Source of the DNA: Wolfiporia cocos
Taxonomy: Eukaryota; Basidiomycota; Agaricomycetes; Polyporales; Phaeolaceae
Direction: 5' to 3'
Length of the DNA: 64,000 nucleotides
NCBI GenBank assembly: GCA_029448655.1
Contig: JACCLO010000007.1
Location: 1,860,001 to 1,924,000, forward strand
Position numbers and translations under genes: made by a program
The notes under the pieces: model-generated
What the model was told of the DNA's origin: nothing
Database searches by the model: none
What the model saw: only the letters and a program-made list of their open reading frames with translations
Shown here: positions 56,791-64,000 of the stretch, piece after piece
Layout: every line of letters starts with the position of its first letter
How positions within the stretch are numbered: the first letter of the stretch is position 1

Positions 56791-57490
56791 TGTCACAGAT
56801 TTGGGACATGCCACTATTTTTCCCGTATTTTTACCTATTTATCTGGTATTTCTACGACCTTGTAGACATTTACGCTGCTAAGCGCCCGTCTACACGTACA
56901 CGCAACCAAACAACACGTACACAACGCGGTATACGTCCACCTGTCATAACAACACGTACATAACACGTTCGTAACGCGTCAATGACTCAGTGGACTAACC
57001 TCCGGTGTCACGCGTCTTACTCATATCCCGATACCGGGCTATGTCAGTACAATTGGATAAGCGGCCCGCTCGTTATCACATGCCAATGCCCTTACGATTA
57101 CTCATATCCCGATACCGGTATATAAGAATCACATGCACGGCTTACTAACGTAGCTACAGCCACTTCCACAACACGGACCTACGGTCCAAACAAACGTTCT
57201 TACTGGTGCGGCCATTACCGGCGCACATGGTCTATTGTAGTTTATGACTTAGCTGTATTAGTTATGTCTGCGCACAGACCGTCTTCATGTTTGGCTCCCT
57301 TACTGGTAACCAAACAAAGCATGTATATAAGTAGGGCTATCACTGCGGATAAGCCTTAGATTTGTTCTCTGCATTCGCACAGTTACACAACATCTCTGCT
57401 TGCGCCCACTAGTCTCCTCACCAACCTCCAGCAACCTCTTCAAGTCGCTTATAAGGTTATAGTGTGAGTCCCACAGTCTAGTCTGTGTCA
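56791..57490 (+). repeat. 3' LTR of the dUTPase gypsy (family L4)
   Basis: 700 bp, TGTCACAGATTTGGGAC...CTGTGTCA, preceded by a polypurine tract (GAAGAGGGGGTAA, 56778–56790). TATA TATATAAG at about 57324. The right flank CCATC is in an open KDZ-B exon. It is about 97% identical by eye to the LTR at 62468–63166. Confidence 0.9.
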
Positions 57491-57844
57491 CCATCTGGAA
57501 CGCTCAAGTACGGATTGTCACGGAAACGGTCTTGAAGATGGACCCGATACTGGCACATAATGTCATACATCAGCAGCACCTTCCGCATACCTTTCATGGA
57601 TGTCGCAGCCTGGCTGAGCACATAATCCATGTTCATCTGTCTGGAACTGGGGTTTGTGACAGCTCTGATGGTTAGGAAATAGCTCACCGTTCCCCCTTCT
57701 GAAAGTCAACGACCGAGTGAGGAAAGAAGCATCCGTGACGGCCACAAGCAGCAGCCCCAATTCCAGTTGCTTCCAGATTGTGCCTGTCTGCATTGGCCTG
57801 ATTTACAGCACGATGATCGTGGCACGTTGACCTCTGAGAACAAT

Positions 57845-58015
57845 TGTCAGCATGCCCAATACCACGAGAGGCAACAACAGCTGCAACGACAACCACCGCG
57901 ACCGCGACCACCGCGACCACCACGACCATTGTGACCACCGCGACCATTGTGACCACCGCGACCATCGCGACCACCGCGACCACCACGACCATCGCGACTG
58001 CCACAACCTCTGCAG
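57845..58015 (-). repeat. GGTCGCGGT minisatellite in a KDZ-B intron
   Basis: 9-bp-type units GGTCGCGGT with variants (GGTCACAAT, GGTCGTGGT) on the minus strand. It lies between splice sites 58201 (GTGAAG donor) and 57834 (CTCAG acceptor) of the KDZ-B intron. One minus-strand frame would read as GRGG repeats, but the transposase frame does not use it. Confidence 0.7.
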
Positions 58016-58450
58016 CCTCAGCAGCCAGCAGCTGCAACCACCTCATCCTCACTCTGTGCAATCTCCACAGCTGCCACAACAGTACTCCCTGCTCCCAAAG
58101 CACAACTCGAATCTCCCTGCCTAGGTGCTCCCAATGCCCTTTGTCGACCATGAAATGCCCCTTTCCCCATGATCTCTATCTGGCATGTGAGATCGCTTCA
58201 CCTGTTTGCTCTCCTTGGCCGCTGCCAAATGAATCTTGTATCTCGCCTCTGCTACCATGAACCCATGCCCATCTCCCAGCCACACATCATCGTCTGGCCG
58301 CCTTGTTCTTAGGTGCTCTGCAGTAAAGTTACCGTCCATCACCATGCTTCTGCTGTACTTCCATCTGGAGCACCTCAGAGGTCTGGCCTTCAAAAATAGG
58401 GGTTACGCACTGGTCTGTATCCTGCTCCCATTCATCTTGTAGATTGACCC

Positions 58451-58969
58451 TGTCACAAATTTTGGCCCTATTAGCTGATTTGTGCGCCCTACGGTAGAAC
58501 CTAGCGCCCAACGCCACCTCCTAGACGCGCGTGCCAGCGCTTGGAAAGGAGGCAGACAGATCACGTGATCTTTAGGGTCACATGTAGGTATTAGAACAGC
58601 GCCCTGGTCACGCGCACCTTACTTACATAATTATGCCATATGACCGTGGGTAGCGTAGACACTGCCTCCGTGCACAGACCAGGCCTTTAGGGCCGGTCTC
58701 ATAGAATAGGTAGCTACGTCTGCTCATGTATATATACTCATGCGTTCTGGGGCTTACTCCCCAGAACTAGAAATCTCTCGACGTCCTCCCTGATGAGGGG
58801 CAGGACTGTCACCCATGGAACTCCCTGTGTGCTGCGCAACTACCTTCATTAAGTCATGCTAGTCTGGGAGACCCTCTACCTCTATGCGCGTACGCCTAGA
58901 ACCGACACACCTTGGGGCTATGCCTGAACACTGGAGATAGGGGGGGGAAGGGCGGTATGTTCTGTGTCA
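58451..58969 (+). repeat. solo LTR in KDZ-B exon, TSD GACCC
   Basis: 519 bp, TGTCACAAATTTTGG...TTCTGTGTCA, perfect duplications GACCC at 58446–58450 and 58970–58974. TATA (TATATATAC) near 58730. Removing it rejoins the KDZ-B frame exactly between CPQPGV and NLQDEW. Confidence 0.9.
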
Positions 58970-59959
58970 GACCCCAGGCTGTGGACAGGCTGCACAGAAG
59001 ATTGCCAGATCTCCCGAGCCAACCTTCCGTCCAAGGTCATGTCCAAATCCATGCCACTTCCGGTACTTTAGATTCCTCCACTGTCGTGATACCCTCAGCA
59101 GCTCCCGGTACCTATCCTGTAATTCAATTGTCATCTCCACCTAGAATGCTGGTATTATTTGATTTACGTACCGGTACCCGCTGTGGGAAAGCATTGTCCG
59201 TCACCCGACGGAGCTGGCTGTAGTAGCTCATGGCAGACGTCTTGCATTCTTTGTTCGTCAATAGATAGTCATCAAGCACCCGGAATGTGAAGGCGGTCTG
59301 TGGCTGCAGTGCGGATACAGTCCCATTGCAAGCAGCTGCTGGTCACGTGGTGGGCAGTTTTCACATCCACACCAGTTGACATCCAGATGGTGAATGCCCG
59401 TCATATCCACGACCGTCAACATGCTGCCGTTCCGACCGGTGCCTCGGAATGGGCTTGATTCTGTGCGCAAGGTGTACTCCTCCCTCTCCGCCTCAGCCCC
59501 CTGGTCATTGTCGTCGTCGTCGTCCTCCTCCTCCTCCTCCCCCTCCTTCTCCATTTCCATCAGAGTTTCACCAGAAATGTGATATGGACACCGCCTTCCA
59601 GCATGCCCCAGCTCAAGCTTGATCCCAACCTCGTGTAGTGAGGAGCGAACAAAAAAGCGACCGCCCCACTTTTGGACTCGATGGAACGGATGCTGCAGAT
59701 GCACTAGCTGACAGCAGTCGATGCATGTCACCGGTCGACCAAAGCATTCTAGACATTGCCAATCACCCTGCCATGTGCCACACTTTGAGCATATCCTTGG
59801 GTCTGGTGGAGCATCAGAGTCGAGTAGTATAGCCAGGTATGCATCCCGATGGGGCAGCCAATCCCGTAGGAAATTATTCTGAGTCTAAAATGATTCCAAA
59901 CATTAATTACAGCCTGAATAATGGATGCTGTCATGACCGCAACCTCTGCAACCTCTACA

Positions 59960-60045
59960 ACTGTGACCATCGCGACCACCGCGACCACCGCGACCACCGC
60001 GACCACCGCGACCGCGACCACTGCGACCGCGACCTCCATGGCTGC
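59960..60045 (-). repeat. GGTCGCGGT minisatellite in KDZ-B intron 1
   Basis: About nine units of GGTCGCGGT on the minus strand, within the 201-nt intron between exon 1 (ends 60080) and exon 2 (starts 59878). Confidence 0.65.
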
Positions 60046-60328
60046 AACTTCCTCCACCTCAACATAGTGGATACCGCACCTTACACTGTTGTCTCTGCAC
60101 ACTCTCCGAGACAGGCAGAAAGTCCATTCCTCCTCCACAATCCTCAACAACATTGCTGCCGACCTTGCCAGGTGACTTTGATGGAGAGGAGTTCCTTGGG
60201 CCTTCAGGTGGCCTGTTCCGTTCTTTTGGAATAGGAATATAAGTTATTCCATGAAAGTTGCGTCGCTCCTTCCGCACAACATGTACCACCTTCTCCTTGG
60301 GGGTAATAACGTGCCCCTTTGGTCCCAT

Positions 60329-60722
60329 CTTTGCTCCACAGCAAAGAAGAGTGCAGCACCCGGTGATGCTCAGAAGCAATGGGAAGCAACAATGGGAAGC
60401 AGAGGTGGGAAGCAGGGGTGGGAGGCCACAATAGAAAGGCAGTGACGGGAGGCAGTGACGGGAGAGAGCAATATTAGGATCAGGGACCACCATGAGGGAG
60501 ATACGGAGGATGAATATTTACCCATGGTCTTGGATGCCACAACCTCGGACCGGCGGCCGGCACACATGTGCCGTGGCATCCCGCCACCCAGCGCAAGCCA
60601 CTATCTTGGTAGTTGTACTGTGAACTTCCACCATGGTAGACAAGTGTGACCAATTGAATACTAGATGCCTCTTCATCCGCCTCCTCCCACACTCATCGTC
60701 CTCATTCCTCCTCTCACCCACA
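60329..60722. promoter_or_regulatory. shared 394-bp region between divergent KDZ-B and its companion gene
   Basis: The start codons at 60328 (minus) and 60723 (plus) face away from each other. The region includes direct repeats of GGGAAGCA / GGGAGGCAGTGACG (about 60378–60460). No clear TATA on either side. It is probably a bidirectional promoter. Confidence 0.4.
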
Positions 60723-61346
60723 ATGTCCCCCAGTCCGGAACAGCTCAGGCAGGCGCACATCAGTGTCAACCGTGACCTGCTGTCCATCATCAGCTGGAGG
60801 TGTGAGTCTGCTCTCCATGCACTTCAACCTAGCACCCAAGACCATCTCATCCGTTGGGAGAATGGTCTCAAGACGGAGCTGGTTTGTCTGCCATGTCCTT
60901 TGGTCTAGTCAGAAAGCTCATTTGATTTAGACTGCCGCCAGGAACGTTCTCGGAGAGCTGATGCTCGCGGGAGAATCCGTTCAAATCCCTCCTACCATCA
61001 AAGCCATTGCCAATGCCACCATCTGGTCCGAGGAACCTCACATCGATATTGCTGCCATCGTCATTCCCAAGACCACCACCCTTTCTGAAAACCTGTTAGG
61101 TCTTGCACAAGAGCATGCATGGTGGACCTGGAAGCAGGATCAAGGAGCGGATGCTCCTAGATGGTGGACGGACCCCCAGCATGCATCCGTGAGTGCCCCT
61201 CTCCATCGACTCTTCTCAATATTTGACTGAATTCTCCCAAGGGCTGGGGAAATGAAGGGAGCATCTCTCCTGTCCAGTCAACCAACTATCGCCAAACTAT
61301 TAACCTCATCTCGGAGGATCTTGCTGCATTGCGTAAACAGCTTTAA
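60723..61346 (+). CDS. KDZ companion gene, three exons, 173 aa, unknown function
   Basis: Exons 60723–60881, 60931–61188 and 61242–61346, with introns of 49 and 53 nt (GTTTGT...TTTAG; GTGAGT...CCAAG), both phase 0. The joined frame is open from MSPSPEQLRQ to LRKQL-stop. It contains a small basic/hydrophobic N-terminal helix region, a Trp-rich stretch (WSEEPH, WWTWKQDQ, RWW) and a C-terminal amphipathic helix (INLISEDLAALRKQL). I do not recognise the family. It is divergent from KDZ-B, and its position suggests it belongs to the same transposon. An alternative splice (GTAAAC donor at about 61333) could extend it into the repeat at 61385–61505. Confidence 0.6.
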
Positions 61347-61382
61347 ATATTACGATTGTAACATGTAACTTGGTAGCCAAAG

Positions 61383-61505
61383 CAGCTACAGAGGTCGCGG
61401 AGGTTGCGGGGGTCACGGAGGTCACGGAAGTCGCGGAGGTCGCGGAGGTCGCGGAGGTCACGGAGGTCGCGGAGGTCGCGGAGGTCGTGGAGGTCGCAGA
61501 GGTAG
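61383..61505 (+). repeat. GGTCGCGGA minisatellite downstream of the companion gene
   Basis: About 13 units of GAGGTCGCG/GAGGTCACG. One frame reads as a Gly/Arg-rich peptide (RGGRGGHGG) and another as TEVAEVAEV; both are open. Same sequence type as the arrays at 57845, 59960 and 62280. Confidence 0.7.
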
Positions 61506-61745
61506 TGAAGGTTGTGGAGGTGGCGGTCTCAATAAAGGTAGTTTCAGGAGCGGTACCAATATCCAAAGCATATAATTCAGTGTTGTCAAGTACCAGTTTA
61601 CTTACCAGCCCTGAGCCCGAAATCTTCAAGGATTGCCCTAAGACAATAATTCACGACCATCAGAGCTGAGATCGCGCAGAGCTTGATTTCCCAACTTCAA
61701 GAGCAGATGTTAAGGTAGTGCCGTCCAGATGTCGTGCAGCATCAC

Positions 61746-62295
61746 CGCGGTGGAACGAGCTAATGCGAAAGTGTTTGTGAGTTTGCAGAAAAATCTCTCG
61801 AGCGACAGGCTAGATCGCTACATCGTTTGAAGCGCAGAAGCTAGGCAAACGGCTGCAGGACGAGAAGGCCTACTATACCTCAGCAAGGCATAACGTGCGT
61901 TCGTTCAAACCAAGTCCGAGTCATATGTCACAGCTAAGAATACTATATATACGTTATCGGACTGCCAGAGGTAATATTTCCTGTCAGAACAGTTGCAGTG
62001 GTTGTGGCAGCTGCGGTGGTCGCGGTGGAACGAGCTAATGCAAAAGTGTTTGTGAGTTTACAGAAAAATCTCTCGAGCGACAGGCTAGATCACTACATCG
62101 TTTGAAGCACAGAAGCTGGGCAAACGGCTGCAGGACGAGAAGGCCTACTATACCTCAGCAAGGCATAACGTGCGTTCGTTCAAACCAAGTCCGAGTCATA
62201 TGTCACAGCTAAGAATACTATATATACGTTATCGGACTGCCAGAGGTAATATTTCCTGTCAGAACAGTTGCAGTGGTTGTGGCAGCTGCGGTGGT
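61746..62295 (+). repeat. 275-bp direct tandem duplication with a TATA-like element
   Basis: Two near-identical units, 61746–62020 and 62021–62295, start CGCGGTGGAACGAGC. Differences are few (GCGAAA/GCAAAA, TTTGCAG/TTTACAG, TCGCTAC/TCACTAC). Each contains AATACTATATATACG near its 3' part, then GGTTGTGGCAGCTGCGG. The second unit runs on into the minisatellite at 62280–62400. Confidence 0.85.
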
Positions 62296-62400
62296 CGTGG
62301 TCGCGGTGGTTGCGGTCGTGGTGGTTGCGGTCGCGGTGGTTGCGGTCGTGGTGGTTGCGGTCGCGGTGGTCGTGGCGGTAGCGAAGGTCGCGGTGACTGA
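62280..62400 (+). repeat. GGTCGCGGTGGTTGC minisatellite
   Basis: Units of GGTCGTGGTGGTTGCGG. The plus-strand frame starting at 62170 reads a Cys-Gly-Arg-Gly-Gly repeat (CGRGGCGRGG) and ends at TGA 62398–62400. Downstream of the TATA-like element in the tandem duplication, so expression is conceivable but unproven. Confidence 0.65.
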
Positions 62401-62467
62401 TCGCAGATGTCAAGGTCATCCTTTCAAGTAATGTCTGCAGCCCAGATCCCCAGTTGGCCATTATTTT

Positions 62468-63166
62468 TGTCACAGATTTGGGACATGCCACTATTTTTCC
62501 CGTATTTTTACTTATTTATCTGGTATTTCTACGACCTTGTAGACATTTACGCTGCTAAGCGCCCGTCTACACGTACATGCAACCAAACAACACGTACACA
62601 ACGCGGTATACGTCCACTTGTCATAACAACACGTACATAACACGCTTGTACGCGTCAATGACTCAGCAGACTAACCTCCAGTGTCACGCGCCTTACTCAT
62701 ATCCCGATACCAGGCTATGTCAGTACAATTGGATAAGCGGCCCGCTCGTTATCACATGCCAATGCCCTTACGATTACGCATATCCCGATACCGGTATATA
62801 AGAATCACATGCATGGCTTACTAACGTAGCTACAGCCACTTCCACAACATGGACCTACGGTCCAAACAAACGCTCTTACTGGTGCGGCCATTACCGGCGC
62901 ACATGGTCTACTGTAGTTTACGACTTAACCATATTAGTTACGTCTGCGCACAGACCACTTTCATGTTTGGCTCCCTTACCGGTAACCAAACAAAGCATGT
63001 ATATAAGTAGGGTTATCTCAGCGGATAAGCCTTAGATTTGTTCTCTGCATTCGCACAGTCACATAACATCTCTGTCTGCGCCCACTAGTCTCCTCACCAA
63101 CCTCCAGCAATCTCTTCAAATCGCTTATAAGGTTAAAGTGTGAGTCCCACAGTCTAGTCTGTGTCA
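62468..63166 (+). repeat. 5' LTR, family L4, of an element running off the window
   Basis: 699 bp, TGTCACAGATTTGGGAC...CTGTGTCA. TATA TATATAA at 63000. 34 nt after its first T lies AGATTTGTTCT (63034–63044), reverse complement of the 11 nt at 63169–63179. The following leader matches the 5' internal end of the L5 LARD, which identifies this as a 5' LTR rather than a solo LTR. Confidence 0.85.
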
Positions 63167-64000
63167 TAAGAACAAATCTCCCCCTACCCCCGCCCTTGCG
63201 CTTGCGCTTGGGCCTGGGTTTCTATCCTACAGGGGCTATTGCTCGTTGCTGCGCACATCCCTACTCTTGACAAAGAGTTTGGGGTGATAGTTGAGATCGG
63301 GGGATACATCGCCATCCTCGGCAGAGGATTGGCAACCAGGAAAGCCACACCGCCTTTTTAGGCAGGAGGCCTACCTAACCCGGACTCCAGGGTCAAGGAG
63401 ACACGGTCCTCGCTGACAAGCTTGGACTGTGAGCGGTTAAGACCCGCCTGTGGAGAAAAGGGGACGGTCTGCCTGTGTGCGCCCAACCCCCTGCCATGGC
63501 AAGCGTTGTTCAGCGCCCCATCGCTATCCACAGGGTCATCATTATGATGGCATGGGAATTTTCCAAAGCCGCCTCCCAGGCGTAAGGGACCTGCTTTGAA
63601 CCCGTTATGGGAAAAGCAGTGAGGGGGGTGACGTAAAAAATCACCCTGCCATAGGTCACTCGCGGTAGCCTATAGCATAAGTCCTCCGGGCAGCTCAGCG
63701 TGCGAGCATGGGTCAAACGGATTTGGGGCCCCATTGGAAGAGAAGCGCGTGGCCCACTCCTTCGGGATGTGGAGCGCTGCTGTCTCGCGATCTTAGATCG
63801 ACAGTGGTTTTTTAGCCCTGATGTGACACCCATGTGGCTACAGACGGCAACCTCATTGTTGAAGCATGGACAGGCTAAGGGATGTAAAATCCCAGCCACT
63901 TTCCGGCATCGTCCCTCCAGGGCGGTGTCGTGTATCCGAATCCCAATCATCTGACCCAGGAACCGGCCTGGCAGTCAGCAACTCTACCCCTGGAGTCGGC
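63167..64000 (+). other. 5' leader of an L4/L5-type LTR element with self-priming site (63169–63179)
   Basis: Priming site AGAACAAATCT begins two nucleotides inside the LTR. The leader then matches the inverse of 49100–50126 (for example TACCCCCGCCCTT, TTGGGCCTGGG, GGACGGTCTGCCTG). The plus-strand ORF 63700–63954 has no gag motif. Coding region, if any, lies beyond the window. Confidence 0.7.

Larger units (their letters stand above)
57491..60328 (-). pseudogene. KDZ-B: CxC2-type KDZ transposase, with LTR insertion and frameshift, C-terminus lost
   Basis: ATG at 60328. Exons: 60328–60080, 59878–59172, 59116–58975 continuing at 58450–58202, 57833–57688 and 57640–57491. Introns are 201, 55, 368 and 47 nt. 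Exon 2 has the cysteine cluster (CSKCGTWQGDWQCLECF, then TCIDCCQLVHLQHPFHR), FVRSSLHEVGIKLELGHAGR, an acidic stretch and VDMTGIHHLDVNWCGCENC; a one-base shift near 59315 then leads into PQTAFTFRVLDDYLLTNK. Later: CAACPQPGV, CHDHRAVNQANADRHNLEA and RHGCFFPHSVVDFQKGER, then QMNMDYVLSQA with VLLMYDIMCQY. These are diagnostic KDZ blocks. A solo LTR sits after CPQPGV, and the gypsy LTR cuts the gene at 57490. Introns 1 and 4 contain GGTCGCGGT minisatellites. Confidence 0.85.

Noticed and set aside
57684..58151. 155-codon minus-strand ORF with a Val/Ala-rich half
   Set aside because: Only the last third is KDZ; the Val/Ala part is the intronic minisatellite read through.
56791..63166. LTRs at 56791 and 62468 as the two ends of one retrotransposon
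   Set aside because: Pol lies upstream of the first LTR, the sequence between is a minus-strand KDZ gene, and the leader after the second LTR shows it is a 5' LTR of another element.

Overview
The window reads as repeat-dense fungal DNA, most likely from an agaricomycete basidiomycete. Three things point there: short GT–AG introns of 46–60 nt, two KDZ (Kyakuja-Dileera-Zisupton) transposase genes, and a DUF6534-type membrane-protein gene beside Tf1/sushi-like chromodomain LTR retrotransposons. The species cannot be told from the sequence. Almost nothing is ordinary host gene. I see remains of an MFS monocarboxylate-type transporter, a PPR-like gene, a DUF6534 gene and a few unrecognised ORFs, all embedded in nested transposons.

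Layout. 0–7.3 kb: a zinc-knuckle gag-like ORF, polypurine tract and LTR cut into an unrecognised minus-strand gene; then PPR-like debris, a tRNA-bearing hAT-like element, and the N-terminal half of a KDZ gene whose intron holds an LTR nested in an LTR. 7.3–13.6 kb: minisatellites, a repeat with an 18-unit tandem array, and a solo LTR hosting a hAT-like element and another LTR, each of which hosts a further LTR. 13.7–19.8 kb: MFS pseudogene and uncertain gene remains. 19.8–29.4 kb: hAT-like elements and solo LTRs. 29.4–35.1 kb: DUF6534 gene and GC-rich hAT MITEs. 35.1–43.9 kb: one 676-bp-class hAT-like element blown up to 8.8 kb by a 7.1-kb LTR element, which itself carries a TRIM and two solo LTRs, plus a GGTCC-rich hAT MITE. 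45.1–53.6 kb: a minus-strand large non-coding LTR element carrying a TRIM and a solo LTR. 53.6–57.5 kb: the 3' half of a Ty3/gypsy element whose integrase–chromodomain reading frame runs into a complete dUTPase domain. 57.5–62.4 kb: a second KDZ gene with a divergent companion gene, intronic minisatellites and a 275-bp tandem duplication. 62.5–64 kb: the 5' LTR and leader of another gypsy element that runs off the window.

Three themes link the parts. (1) Five LTR families show a self-priming signature like Tf1: 11–12 nt just inside the 5' LTR are an exact reverse complement of LTR sequence 33–35 nt downstream of the TATA box. (2) Non-autonomous LARD and TRIM elements share polypurine context with the dUTPase gypsy, suggesting mobilisation in trans. 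(3) Two hAT-like families share termini and 8-bp target duplications, and each carries a pair of oppositely oriented tRNA-like modules. Target-site duplications were read directly from the flanks, so most nesting relationships are firm. Element names used here (L1–L6, hAT-1, hAT-2, TRIM-A/B, X, KDZ-A/B) are local labels.
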